Positions 43,482-52,647 of a stretch of 64,000 nt of DNA are shown in pieces. Position 1 is the first letter of the stretch; each line of letters starts with the position of its first letter. Source of the stretch: Nostoc sp. FACHB-892 (GTDB taxonomy: Bacteria > Cyanobacteriota > Cyanobacteriia > Cyanobacteriales > Nostocaceae); the NCBI RefSeq assembly GCF_014698795.1, contig NZ_JACJTR010000019.1:1-64000 (forward strand), in the 5' to 3' direction. The notes under the pieces were generated by a model. The model was not told the DNA's origin. It worked only from the letters and a program-made list of their open reading frames with translations, and ran no database searches. Made by a program: the position numbers and the translations under genes.

Positions 43482-44375
43482 ATGACTGACGAAAAGATTA
43501 GACAAATAGCTTTCTATGGTAAAGGCGGTATTGGTAAATCTACCACCTCTCAAAACACCCTTGCAGCTATGGCTGAAATGGGTCAACGCATCTTAATTGT
43601 CGGTTGCGATCCTAAAGCTGACTCTACCCGTTTGATGCTGCACAGTAAAGCTCAAACAAGCGTTCTTCAATTGGCTGCTGAACGTGGCGCTGTAGAAGAT
43701 ATTGAACTCGAAGAAGTAATGCTGACCGGTTTCCGCGATGTACGTTGTGTGGAGTCTGGTGGTCCTGAGCCTGGCGTGGGTTGCGCTGGTCGTGGTATTA
43801 TCACCGCTATCAACTTCTTAGAAGAAAACGGTGCTTACAAAGATGTTGATTTTGTAAGTTACGACGTTTTGGGTGACGTTGTGTGCGGTGGTTTTGCTAT
43901 GCCTATCCGTGAAGGTAAGGCACAAGAAATCTACATCGTTACCTCTGGTGAAATGATGGCGATGTATGCAGCCAACAACATTGCTCGTGGTGTTCTCAAA
44001 TATGCCCACACTGGCGGTGTGCGCTTGGGTGGTCTAATTTGTAACAGCCGTAACGTTGACCGGGAAATCGATCTTATCGAAACCTTGGCAAAACGTTTGA
44101 ACACCCAAATGATTCACTACGTACCTCGTGACAACATTGTGCAACACGCAGAATTGCGCCGCATGACTGTTAACGAGTACGCACCTGACAGCAATCAAAG
44201 TAACGAATATCGCATACTAGCTAAAAAGATCATCGACAACGACAAACTCGCCGTTCCTACCCCCATTGAAATGGAAGAGTTAGAAGAGTTGTTGATTGAA
44301 TTCGGTATTCTCGAAAGCGATGAAAATACCGCGATGTTAGTTGGTAAAACTGCTAACCAAGCACCTGTCAAGTAG
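43482..44375 (+). CDS. nifH: nitrogenase iron protein (orphan copy)
   Basis: This 297-residue dinitrogenase reductase passes electrons to the MoFe protein with ATP hydrolysis. The P-loop GKGGIGKST is at about 9-17; the 4Fe-4S cysteines are in GVGCAGRGI (about 98) and DVVCGGFAMP (about 133), with the conserved Arg next to the first. Length and all key residues are intact. No nifD or nifK follows: the next gene is unrelated, 464 bases away. Many Nostoc strains have a second nifH of this type. A strong terminator follows at 44398. Confidence 0.95.
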   Translation: MTDEKIRQIAFYGKGGIGKSTTSQNTLAAMAEMGQRILIVGCDPKADSTRLMLHSKAQTSVLQLAAERGAVEDIELEEVMLTGFRDVRCVESGGPEPGVGCAGRGIITAINFLEENGAYKDVDFVSYDVLGDVVCGGFAMPIREGKAQEIYIVTSGEMMAMYAANNIARGVLKYAHTGGVRLGGLICNSRNVDREIDLIETLAKRLNTQMIHYVPRDNIVQHAELRRMTVNEYAPDSNQSNEYRILAKKIIDNDKLAVPTPIEMEELEELLIEFGILESDENTAMLVGKTANQAPVK

Positions 44376-44397
44376 TACCAATTAAATAATGGTTTAG

Positions 44398-44424
44398 GGT
44401 GGGCTGCTTGCCCACCTTTTTTTT
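44398..44424 (+). terminator. nifH terminator
   Basis: GGTGGGC (44398-44404), loop TGCTT, GCCCACC (44410-44416) and eight T form an intrinsic terminator 22 bases after the nifH stop, showing that nifH is transcribed alone. Confidence 0.92.
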
Positions 44425-44520
44425 GGTTAAATTTGATTTTATGGCAATAAAATAATTAGAAATCGTCTCACAACAAGAACTGTAGAAGCTTTTAATGATT
44501 TGAATGGAATTGACTCGTCT

Positions 44521-44552
44521 TCGACTCGAATTAAGTCTTTAATTCGAGTCGA
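44521..44552. repeat. strong inverted repeat
   Basis: TCGACTCGAATTAA (44521-44534) and TTAATTCGAGTCGA (44539-44552) are perfectly complementary with a 4-base loop. There is no T run, so it is not a simple intrinsic terminator; it may be a protein-binding palindrome or an RNA structure. Confidence 0.7.
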
Positions 44553-44657
44553 AAGAACTGGAATACCAGCAGGCCAATTATAAGATTGTCTGTTACATTA
44601 GTAGCTTAATTCACACAGTGCAAGAACTTATATGTGGTATTTTCTGGGATTTATGTA

Positions 44658-44768
44658 TTAAAATTTGCTTTTGCCGGGTCGAATACGTGGTTTCCAAGGA
44701 TGATTTAAAGATACGTATGGTAATGTCCCCGCAAATCTCTCTATAACATCCTCTAACTCTGATACCAT
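44658..44768 (-). CDS. possible small protein
   Basis: A 36-codon frame begins MVSELEDVIERFAGTLPYVS and ends PWKPRIRPGKSKF. It is basic and proline-rich at the end and looks protein-like, but no ribosome site or family is visible. It may be the tail of a lost gene, because sense continues a few codons upstream of the ATG (LASRKLQK). Confidence 0.3.
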   Translation of the reverse strand: MVSELEDVIERFAGTLPYVSLNHPWKPRIRPGKSKF

Positions 44769-44839
44769 TTTCTGTAATTTCCTGCTTGCTAAAAAAATTA
44801 GTTGAATAGAAATTAAGCACTTAGATAAGGAAGAGTTAA

Positions 44840-45277
44840 ATGGGACTTAGTGACGGACTTTTGAACCCGACCAAAAAAGCTATGGTCATAAATGACTGTT
44901 GCAACATGATAGAAGGACAGCTTGCATCCAAGTCAGGTATGAGCGGTATTGCTTTGAAAACCGCTTTCGCCGCCCTCAAGGGGGTCAAACCAGGGTATAT
45001 CCCCTACGTCGTTGAGCAGATTTTGCCGCAGTGCTTCACAGCACTTGATCCTATCTGGAGTGAAGGCGTACAGAAAGGCGATCCAATTGAATACCTGAAT
45101 GCAAATCGCTCTCAGACAGCAGACGCGCTACTAGGTGTCACCGATGCTAGAGTCAAAAGTGCCAAGCGCCAAATCGTGCGAGGAACCTATGAAAAATTTC
45201 GCGGTTCAGCTAAAAAGCACGTAGAAGAAGCAGTGCCAGACTTAGCCAAAGTAATCGATAATTACACTAAGTCTTGA
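44840..45277 (+). CDS. DUF6918-like conserved hypothetical protein
   Basis: This 145-residue protein begins GLSDGLLNPTKKAMVINDCCNMIEGQLASKSGMSGIALKTAFAALKGVKPGYIPYVVEQILP, an all-alpha family common in cyanobacteria and other bacteria, function unknown. It continues with helices through DARVKSAKRQIVRGTYEKFRGSAKKHVEEAVP. AAGGAAGAG lies 8 bases upstream of the ATG. An inverted repeat follows at 45304-45341. Confidence 0.8.
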   Translation: MGLSDGLLNPTKKAMVINDCCNMIEGQLASKSGMSGIALKTAFAALKGVKPGYIPYVVEQILPQCFTALDPIWSEGVQKGDPIEYLNANRSQTADALLGVTDARVKSAKRQIVRGTYEKFRGSAKKHVEEAVPDLAKVIDNYTKS

Positions 45278-45303
45278 GCTAGAAGATAAGAATCACAATA
45301 TAA

Positions 45304-45341
45304 CGTATGCCACCGTTCGATGCGTCGGTGGCTGGCATACG
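45304..45341. repeat. imperfect inverted repeat after the hypothetical gene
   Basis: CGTATGCCACCG and CGGTGGCTGGCATACG form a long imperfect hairpin just after the gene at 44840. There is no T run; it may stabilise or end the transcript. Confidence 0.5.
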
Positions 45342-45493
45342 GGATAGATAATAAATATACTTGTAGGGTCAAGGTTTTTGCGAGAGGTTTGGAGATGCCA
45401 TATCCACTAAATTTCCTGATATTTTCCGAGTCAGGTTGAAACAGCAAATAATCAGAAATTATCTGAATTATTGTTTGAATAAACTTTCAATTT

Positions 45494-46408
45494 ATGAAAA
45501 AATTTACCGTTTATCGATATCGTACTTATGGACTAATTGGGTTAATATCTTTAACCACCGTATTAAGTACAACTACATCTGCCCTAACACAGTTAGCAGG
45601 CGATTCCCCAATTGGGCAAACCCTTATTCCTGCCTCTAATTTAATCTGGCCGACTCAAGGGTTTATTTCTCAAGGCTTCCGCAAATATCAACATGAAGGA
45701 ATTGATATTGCAGGGGCATCTGGAACTCCTATTGTTGCTGCTGCATCTGGTACAGTTATCAAAGCGGGTTGGGATGATTGGGGATTAGGCAATGCTATAA
45801 CTATTAAACATCTTGACGGCAGCACCACTGTTTATGGTCACAATCGCCGTTTGTTGGTGAGCAAGGGTCAACAGATCATTCAAAGTCAAATTATTGCTGA
45901 GATGGGATCTACAGGCAATAGTACAGCACCTCATCTGCACTTTGAAGTTCATCCAAATGGCCGAATAGCAGTTGATCCCCTTGGACTATTAACATCCTTA
46001 ACTGCAAGTGTTAATTCTCCTTCAAAAGTCCAGCAAGTGGATAACTCGAACCCCCCAGTCTCGACACCTTTAGTAGCAAAGCCAGTTTCACCTTCACAGC
46101 CAATTCCAATAAGTTTTGCACCTGTTAGCACTGATACTAAATGCAATGGAGTTACCATCATTGAGGGTGAGACTGCAAGTATTCGTGTAAAAGTTTGCGA
46201 AGAAAAGGGTGAGTTATTTTATATTGGGCAGTTGAAACAACATCCAAGCAAGCCTATAAAAATAGCAGCTTTGAATATTGGCAAAGGCAGATATCGAGCA
46301 GATAATGGTAGTTTTTATTATTTAGTCAGTCCTGAGAAAGTCGAAGTTTGGCGAAATGGTACTCAGATGCGTTCTGATAGATTTTATAATTTAACAAAAT
46401 CGCCATAA
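45494..46408 (+). CDS. secreted M23 (LytM-like) peptidase
   Basis: This 304-residue exported zinc peptidase hydrolyses peptidoglycan cross-bridges or serves as an amidase activator. It has a signal peptide (about 1-33, ending at ALTQ), then the M23 domain (about 50-165) with zinc ligands HEGIDIAG (HxxxD) and the HLHFEVHP motif. A proline-rich linker and a C-terminal domain of about 80 residues follow. It is a monocistronic gene. Confidence 0.9.
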   Translation: MKKFTVYRYRTYGLIGLISLTTVLSTTTSALTQLAGDSPIGQTLIPASNLIWPTQGFISQGFRKYQHEGIDIAGASGTPIVAAASGTVIKAGWDDWGLGNAITIKHLDGSTTVYGHNRRLLVSKGQQIIQSQIIAEMGSTGNSTAPHLHFEVHPNGRIAVDPLGLLTSLTASVNSPSKVQQVDNSNPPVSTPLVAKPVSPSQPIPISFAPVSTDTKCNGVTIIEGETASIRVKVCEEKGELFYIGQLKQHPSKPIKIAALNIGKGRYRADNGSFYYLVSPEKVEVWRNGTQMRSDRFYNLTKSP

Positions 46409-46571
46409 AGTTACCATTTAATATTTGACTGTATTGTAAGCGATCGCTTGAGTTGATCAATTTGCTAAGTAAGTCCATAATTATCTTGCTATGGCGATTA
46501 TCAATTGTGATGCGATCGCAGGAATTCAGCTTATGCCTCTAGCTCTCCAAAGAATTCACTCTAGTCCAAAC

Positions 46572-47339
46572 TTAAAAATTCTCTTTAACAGATAACATCT
46601 GTAAAATCTTTTCTACATGATCCAACTCTCCAACGATTCGGCGAATTGGGTGAGGCCAAACCTTGACAAGGGTAGGAGTTGCAGAAACCTGATTGAGTTC
46701 TGCTTGTTCTGGATGACTTAAAACATCAATCACTTTCAGAGTATAAGGATGTCCCAGCGATCGCTCCAACAATTCGTGTAAATTTTTGAGAATGCGTTCG
46801 GTGGTACTGGTATGTCCTGCAACAAACAATCGCAGAACATAGCCTTGTGTCATGACTTCCTTTTTTTGTACTATTACTGGTTGGTGGTATTTTGGTACAG
46901 GTTCAGAAAGGTCTAGACGGACAATTAAATCGTGATCCTCCCAAAGCTGCGGGAATGACGAACGATAAGTTGTTAACACCATGCGATCGCACAACCCCTC
47001 CTGCCAGGGAGCTGGTTGCCATACTAACTCCCCTGTGCCAAAAATGGCATTAAGCAAAGCTTGATTTCTAATTACAGCCGGATAAGCTTCAGCGAAAGTT
47101 CGCACTTGTTGAGTACGCGGATCTAACCAGTTGTCAATAGTTGCAGTATAACAAGGCACTAAAAAGTGCGGTGGTTCTGGCAAATCTAAGATTTCTTGCA
47201 AAGCCGAGCATAAATGCAAGTGCCATCGACCCTGCTTGCTAGGGTCAATGCAGTAAATTAAATCTCCTCCAGGCGTAAATAAAGCAATGCCTTTAAACAA
47301 CTGGGGTGTAGATAGTTTGTTTGTCGTTAAGTTATTCAC
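46572..47339 (-). CDS. KaiB-domain protein with extra N-terminal domain
   Basis: This 255-residue protein ends in a KaiB/SasA-type thioredoxin-like domain (about 167-250): YVLRLFVAGHTSTTERILKNLHELLERSLGHPYTLKVIDVLSHPEQAELNQVSATPTLVKVWP. The N-terminal part of about 160 residues (GIALFTPGGDLIYCIDPSKQGRWHLHLC) is a cyanobacterial domain of unknown function. It is not the core clock protein KaiB, which is about 100 residues. It lies downstream of pilT in the same direction (189-base gap), a neighbourhood also seen in other cyanobacteria; a link between timing and motility is only a guess. Confidence 0.85.
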   Translation of the reverse strand: MNNLTTNKLSTPQLFKGIALFTPGGDLIYCIDPSKQGRWHLHLCSALQEILDLPEPPHFLVPCYTATIDNWLDPRTQQVRTFAEAYPAVIRNQALLNAIFGTGELVWQPAPWQEGLCDRMVLTTYRSSFPQLWEDHDLIVRLDLSEPVPKYHQPVIVQKKEVMTQGYVLRLFVAGHTSTTERILKNLHELLERSLGHPYTLKVIDVLSHPEQAELNQVSATPTLVKVWPHPIRRIVGELDHVEKILQMLSVKENF

Positions 47340-47528
47340 AGAGGCTAGGAAGCTAAAAGTAAAAAATTCTTTCTTTTACCTTTTACCTTAGCTATAACCG
47401 CAACCAGGATCAGAAAAATATTTGTGACTGGGGGATGAGGGGGCAGGGGAGGCAGGGGAAGCAGGGGAAGAACAGAGGAGAATAAATCAATGCCCCATGC
47501 CCAATGCCCCATGCCCAATGCCCAAATT

Positions 47529-48803
47529 TTAAACTCTACCTCGGAGAAACTGTGCCATTTCGTTAGGAGTTGGTGACATTTCTAAAGCAGTCTCTTCAGT
47601 AATGCGACCGTCTTGATAGAGATTGAGCAACGACTGATTCATCGTAATCATGCCGTCAAAGCCAGCTTGTTTCATTAACTCGCTAATTTCATCATATTTA
47701 CCATCTTTGATCCATTCTTTAATAGCCTCAGTGTTAATCAAGACATCGTGGAAAGCAGCCCGTTTTCCGTCAGTTGTGCGGCATAAACCTTGGGCAATGA
47801 CTGCCACTAAAGACTCAGAAATTGCCACCCGCATTGCATCTTGTTCTTCACCAGAGTAGAGGTTGAGAATCCGCTCAATGGTTTTAACAGCGCTATTGGT
47901 GTGCAGGGTTCCCATAACTAAGTGACCAGTCTGAGCGGCTTTTAGGGCGGTGTTGACTGTTTCTTTATCCCGCATTTCACCCACTAGAATCAAATCTGGG
48001 TCTTCCCGCAAAGCTGCTTTCAAAGCATTGTCAAATTTCCGGGTGTGCATTCCCACTTCGCGCTGTTTCACTAAAGACTTGCGGCTTTGATGGACAAATT
48101 CTATCGGGTCTTCAATGGTGATGATATGCTTGGCCATCTCTTTGTTGATGTAGTCAATCATCGCTGCCATTGTGGTGGACTTACCCGAACCTGTGGGGCC
48201 AGTCACCAAAATTAAACCTTTATGATGATGACAAATATCCCGGAAAACTGGGGGTAAGTTTAACTGTTCCATAGTTAAGATTTTCAGAGGAATCAACCGC
48301 AACACCATTGCAGGCCCTTTGAGGGAGCCAAAAATATTAATCCGCACGCGAGCAAAGTCGTATTGAGTTGCTCCGTCAAATTCTAAGTGTTCTTCAAAGC
48401 GTTGAATTTCCCCCTCAGTCATCACCTCCCGCAACCAATTCATAAAAGTTTCTTTATCTGTTTCTGGATAATCTGTTGTTTGAATTTCTCCTCGGTTGCG
48501 AAAGCGGGGTGCTTCACCTATACCCAAGTGCAAGTCAGAATATCCCTGATCGTAAGCTTCCTTGATTAACTTCGCTAAAGTGATTTGCGGAATGCTGTTT
48601 TTAGGGCGAACTGAACTAGGAATTGGCGGTGGACTACCCGGACGATGACCTGCAACAGGCGCATTGGTGCTTCTATCCATTGACATATCCAATGTTTGTG
48701 TCATCTGCCGTTGCGTACTAGAGGTTGGCGGTGGTGGCGGCATTGGTGGCAGATTACGTCCGGCAGCAGGGTTAGAATTTAATGGAGACTGTGATTCTGT
48801 CAT
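47529..48803 (-). CDS. pilT: type IV pilus retraction ATPase PilT
   Basis: This 424-residue secretion ATPase disassembles type IV pili for twitching and gliding. Motifs run: an N-terminal proline-rich stretch (about 1-70), the PAS-like domain (SDLHLGIGEAPRFRNRGEI), Walker A GPTGSGKST, Asp box, Walker B DLILVGEMRDKETV, the His box GHLVMGTLHTN and AIRNLIRE-like tail variants. The proline-rich N-terminus is longer than in E. coli-type PilT but usual in cyanobacteria. Start at 48803. Confidence 0.95.
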   Translation of the reverse strand: MTESQSPLNSNPAAGRNLPPMPPPPPTSSTQRQMTQTLDMSMDRSTNAPVAGHRPGSPPPIPSSVRPKNSIPQITLAKLIKEAYDQGYSDLHLGIGEAPRFRNRGEIQTTDYPETDKETFMNWLREVMTEGEIQRFEEHLEFDGATQYDFARVRINIFGSLKGPAMVLRLIPLKILTMEQLNLPPVFRDICHHHKGLILVTGPTGSGKSTTMAAMIDYINKEMAKHIITIEDPIEFVHQSRKSLVKQREVGMHTRKFDNALKAALREDPDLILVGEMRDKETVNTALKAAQTGHLVMGTLHTNSAVKTIERILNLYSGEEQDAMRVAISESLVAVIAQGLCRTTDGKRAAFHDVLINTEAIKEWIKDGKYDEISELMKQAGFDGMITMNQSLLNLYQDGRITEETALEMSPTPNEMAQFLRGRV

Positions 48804-49536
48804 ATATCTTCACATTTGGTAGTTAAAAAGTTGAATTAACGAGAAGTCAAGTCACTTGTTTCAATGACTTTTGGAGAATGCTTGCGTGCTAGCTCTAGCG
48901 GTGATGGCAGGCGATTGAAACTTTAGAACCACGGTCAATCCATTTCATTCACCTCAATTTGTATCTTTTTTTCCTGAAATTCCACTACTCAGAATATTGA
49001 GAGAAATTATTTAACTTATCTAACATGGTTTAACACACGCAAGTACTCAAAATCCCTCAGCAAAAATACAGAGATTATTTAGTGATTTATAGTACTTTTA
49101 ACAAAACATAAATATTCTAAGCCTTTAGATGAGAAATTTCTCTCACGCATACACGCGAATTGCCAGCAATTAACAGCACAAACACTAGCAGCTCATTTAT
49201 TCAGCACATCTATAAATTATGAGAAGGACTCCTAGTTTTTATAAGAAATGTTAAGTTGAATAGGAGTAATGTCCTGGGGATCAAAGTTAAAAGCTTATAC
49301 TTTTGAGGTGATATACCTGAAGGTAGATGCAGAAAGCAGGTTTTTTTAATAGATAGAAACTTGAGTTTATATTCACAATTACAAAAAATTAACTGTAAAC
49401 TTTAGTAACTAAATGCTCATTTTTCCAATTAGTTTTTATATACTTAATTTCACTGAGAAACAATTCAGTTTACTCGCAAAAAGCGAGATATGACTGAAAA
49501 ATTAAAATTCACTGTGTATTTTTGGGAGGAAAAGTC
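48804..49536. other. intergenic region between divergent genes
   Basis: About 730 bases of AT-rich sequence separate pilT and the small membrane protein gene. No gene or strong hairpin was found; both promoters should lie here. Confidence 0.4.
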
Positions 49537-49911
49537 ATGGTTTCTGCTCAAAGCTCTAATCAAGGAAAGACCTACTCCTTGTTGATGATTAAAAGCTTTT
49601 TAATATGGACTTTTACATTGGCAGTATGCTTGTTGGTTGTGGGTTTTCCACTAGTTGTATTGATGGCTACGGTCGGATGTCTGTTGTCGATTATCTTGCA
49701 ATCTGTGATGCCTGTTAGTGCTGTTTTGCTTGTAGCAGGTGCTTTAATAATGTTTAATGTCATGGCAGTTGTATTAGCTGCGGGTGTACTAACTCTTAAA
49801 GGAGTTCATCCTAGTGAAATCAAATGGTTAAGCTGGCTGCATGGAGAGGCAGACCAAATGCAGACGAGTGTCTACGCTGCTTGCCCTTTAACTTGTGAGA
49901 TTAAAATGTAG
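49537..49911 (+). CDS. small membrane protein
   Basis: This protein of 124 residues has two or three hydrophobic helices (about 18-45, 48-75 and 76-95) and a short soluble tail ending EIKM. The ATG at 49537 with GGGAGG 7 bases upstream is chosen over an in-frame TTG at 49522. No family was recognised. Its last codons are part of a local 94-base duplication that continues to 50075. Confidence 0.7.
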   Translation: MVSAQSSNQGKTYSLLMIKSFLIWTFTLAVCLLVVGFPLVVLMATVGCLLSIILQSVMPVSAVLLVAGALIMFNVMAVVLAAGVLTLKGVHPSEIKWLSWLHGEADQMQTSVYAACPLTCEIKM

Positions 49912-50075
49912 TCATTACAGGTGAATACGACAAACAGTGCGTCTGCCCGGTTAAGCCGGGTTTTTTCATGCTTTTTGCGATTTAACTTGTGAGATTAAAA
50001 TGTAGTCATTAGAGATGAAATTCGATAAACAGTGCATCTGCCCGATTAAGCCGGGTTTTTTCATGCTTTTTGTGT
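49887..50075 (+). repeat. tandem duplication of the gene end with its terminator
   Basis: The sequence TTTAACTTGTGAGATTAAAA (gene end) through the hairpin CCCGGTTAAGCCGGG and T run (49887-49980) is repeated almost exactly at 49981-50075. The second hairpin has one changed base (CCCGATTAAGCCGGG). The result is two terminators in series. Confidence 0.85.
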
Positions 50076-50179
50076 GATTTATATTTATGATTTGTGTGAT
50101 GATTGATCGCTAACTATTGACTATTGGCCATAGAACATTGACTATAACCATTGGCAAATGACAGATGACTGAATGACAA

Positions 50180-51304
50180 ATGACTAATAAAAAACGCGTT
50201 TGTATTATCTTGGGTACTCGTCCAGAAGCGATTAAACTAGCTCCAGTGATTCAGGTTTTTCAAAAATCTTCAAGTTTTGAGTCACAAGTAATTTTAACTG
50301 GACAGCATCGAGAGATGGTTGAACAAGTTATGCAGCTGTTCAACATCAAGGCAGATTATGATTTGGAAATTATGCAGGTTCAGCAATCTCTAAATGATAT
50401 TACCTGCCGTAGTTTACAAGGATTAGAAGCATTATTTAAGGAGAAAAAACCAGATTTAGTGGTGGTGCAAGGAGATACTACCACGGCTTTTGCCGCAGCT
50501 TTAGCAGCTTTTTATCAAAAAATCCCTATCGGTCATGTAGAAGCAGGGTTAAGAACTGATGATATCTTCAATCCTTACCCAGAAGAAGCTAATCGGCGGT
50601 TGATTTCTCAAATTACTCAGTTGCACTTTGCGCCGACTCCTTGGGCTGTGGAAAATTTGCACCGTTCTGGTGTTTTGGGTGAAATTCACATGACTGGTAA
50701 CACGGTAATTGATGCGCTGTTGAATGTAGCTGCAACCCAAGCCGTTTGTAATGTACCAGGTTTAGACTGGGATTCATATCGTGTTTTGCTAGCAACAGTT
50801 CATCGTCGGGAGAATTGGGGCGAACCTCTACAAGCGATCGCTCACGGCTTTTTACAGATATTAGACAAGTTTCCTGATACGGCTTTGCTATTACCATTAC
50901 ACCGCAATCCCACAGTACGAGTTCCGTTACAAGAACTTTTAGGGAATCATCCCCGAATTTTCTTGACAGATCCTCTAGATTATGGCGAATTGGTGGGAGC
51001 AATTGGGCGATCGCATCTTTTGCTCACTGATTCTGGTGGCTTGCAAGAAGAAGCCCCCAGCTTGGGAAAACCAGTACTGGTTTTAAGAGACACCACCGAA
51101 AGACCAGAGGCTGTTGCAGCCGGTACAGCCAAACTTGTAGGCACTACGAGTGAGAACATTTTTGCAAATGCTGCTGAGTTACTCAGTGATCCAGATGCTT
51201 ATGAAGCTATGGCAAATGCAATTAATCCCTTTGGGGATGGTCATGCAGCAGAGCGAATTTTGCAGATTGTACAAAATTACCTGGGTCTTTCATCAGAAAC
51301 TTAA
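50180..51304 (+). CDS. wecB: UDP-N-acetylglucosamine 2-epimerase (non-hydrolysing)
   Basis: This 374-residue cytoplasmic enzyme interconverts UDP-GlcNAc and UDP-ManNAc for surface polysaccharides. Signatures are CIILGTRPEAIKLAPVI, VVVQGDTTTAFAAALAAFYQKIPIGHVEAGLRTDDIFNPYPEEANRRLI, LATVHRRENWGEPLQAI and LLTDSGGLQEEAPSLGKPVLVLRDTTERPEAV. All key residues are intact. A terminator follows at 51338. It is alone on the plus strand. Confidence 0.95.
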   Translation: MTNKKRVCIILGTRPEAIKLAPVIQVFQKSSSFESQVILTGQHREMVEQVMQLFNIKADYDLEIMQVQQSLNDITCRSLQGLEALFKEKKPDLVVVQGDTTTAFAAALAAFYQKIPIGHVEAGLRTDDIFNPYPEEANRRLISQITQLHFAPTPWAVENLHRSGVLGEIHMTGNTVIDALLNVAATQAVCNVPGLDWDSYRVLLATVHRRENWGEPLQAIAHGFLQILDKFPDTALLLPLHRNPTVRVPLQELLGNHPRIFLTDPLDYGELVGAIGRSHLLLTDSGGLQEEAPSLGKPVLVLRDTTERPEAVAAGTAKLVGTTSENIFANAAELLSDPDAYEAMANAINPFGDGHAAERILQIVQNYLGLSSET

Positions 51305-51337
51305 ACAAAATGCAAAATTTCTGTTTTTCAGGGTGTA

Positions 51338-51372
51338 TAAAACCGGCTTTTATCCCGGTTTTTCTTTTTTTT
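51338..51372 (+). terminator. wecB terminator
   Basis: AAAACCGG and CCGGTTTT with a short loop, followed by TTCTTTTTTTT, form a terminator 34 bases after the wecB stop. The next gene converges on it, so it may serve both. Confidence 0.75.
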
Positions 51373-51403
51373 AGAAACGAGATTTTCAAAGGGTAGCTTT
51401 TAA

Positions 51404-52072
51404 CTAAATACCCAAAGCTGCTCGAGTTTGAGGGCCGACCACACCATCTACAAGTAGACCTCTATTTGCCTGAAAATTCCGGACTTGGCTAGCAGTTTGT
51501 GGGCCGTAAACTCCATCCACTCTGAGATTACCTAAAGCTGTTTGAACGTTTCTTACAAGCTGGCCTCTAGAACCACGAGTAAGAATGACTGAACCACCAA
51601 CACCACCAGGTCTAGTCACAGGAGCATAGTAAGGTCTATCACCAACCCATCGAGCAAAAACGTATCTACCCGTAGAAAGCCTAGCAAAACCGTTTTCATA
51701 TCTTTCAATCGCTGGAAGTGTTGTGCCATTTGGTACACAGCCTACATATGAATAGTTAGTGCTTGGACCTGTACGGATACGCAAACAACTGCCATTAGTT
51801 CTGACAAATGCAGCCGAACTCATTTGAATTTGGGCAGCAGCAATAAGTAATACACCAACACCAGCTAAAGCTAACCAAGCTGAAGATTTAAGAAGTTTTT
51901 TCCAATTGAATTTAGGTTTGATGATTCTAGATGTTTCTTCTTTAGTAATAACAGTGTTAGAAGATTTAAGAGGTTTTTTGCTATCTACTTGAGATTTAGA
52001 CGGATTATATTTGGTGTTTCGAGATGCCTCTTCTTGAGCAATAAACATTTGAGAATAAGCAAGATATTCCAT
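51404..52072 (-). CDS. membrane-anchored SH3 and peptidoglycan-binding protein
   Basis: This 222-residue protein has a cytoplasmic basic region (about 1-62), one membrane segment (about 64-86), then an SH3b-like domain (VRTNGSCLRIRTGPSTNYSYVGCVPNGTTLPAI). A PGRP-type peptidoglycan-binding domain follows (GSRGQLVRNVQTALGNLRVDGVYGPQTASQVRNFQANRGLLVDGVVGPQTRAAL). It anchors to the cell wall. It carries no catalytic domain, so it is a scaffold or cell-wall sensor. Confidence 0.85.
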   Translation of the reverse strand: MEYLAYSQMFIAQEEASRNTKYNPSKSQVDSKKPLKSSNTVITKEETSRIIKPKFNWKKLLKSSAWLALAGVGVLLIAAAQIQMSSAAFVRTNGSCLRIRTGPSTNYSYVGCVPNGTTLPAIERYENGFARLSTGRYVFARWVGDRPYYAPVTRPGGVGGSVILTRGSRGQLVRNVQTALGNLRVDGVYGPQTASQVRNFQANRGLLVDGVVGPQTRAALGI

Positions 52073-52647
52073 AATGCACCCCTTTATATGAAAAAATGAG
52101 TAATCACAGAGAATTATTTTAGTTCTCTCTGTATTTATTCTTAGTATATTTTATATCTCTGTGTTTTAAAAGGTTTTTGTTGGTAGCGAAGTTAAGAAAG
52201 ATTGACCGGGGGACTGGGGATTGGGGAAACTTGGATGGGGATTCAGACCCTAACCAAGTTTTGTTCGCGTAGCGTCTCTAAGAGTTGAAAACTATTCCTA
52301 GTCCCCAGTCCCAAAGCGCCATTCTTCCCCAACAAGATAGCGCCGAAGTCGGAGAATCCTGGCGCGACCCGTTGAAGAATTCAGCTATTTTGAAGTAATT
52401 ACTACATCAATAATCTAAAATATGGCAGGCGATGTCTAATGACAACGCGAAGAACCGTCTACGCACTGCTTTACCCAATCAGAAGGTGCCAGGGTTGCAA
52501 TTATTGGCAGACACACCCAAAAAGGGCAAAATTGCCCTATTGGGTGCTATGAAATAATTCTAAAGAGTGATGTCTAACAACAAGCCGAAGAAGCATCCAT
52601 GCACTAGCAAGATGAAGAAGTAGTGCGATCGCTACTATGTGTAGATT
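52073..52647. other. intergenic region with dispersed repeats
   Basis: About 575 bases with short Nostoc-type repeats (for example GCGTAGCGTCTC near 52266). A 40-codon frame from 52433 (MSNDNAKNRLRTALPNQKVP) has no ribosome site and I do not call it a gene. Confidence 0.4.

Noticed and set aside
52433..52555. 40-codon frame MSNDNAKNRLRTALPNQKVP
   Set aside because: No ribosome site; sits among dispersed repeats.
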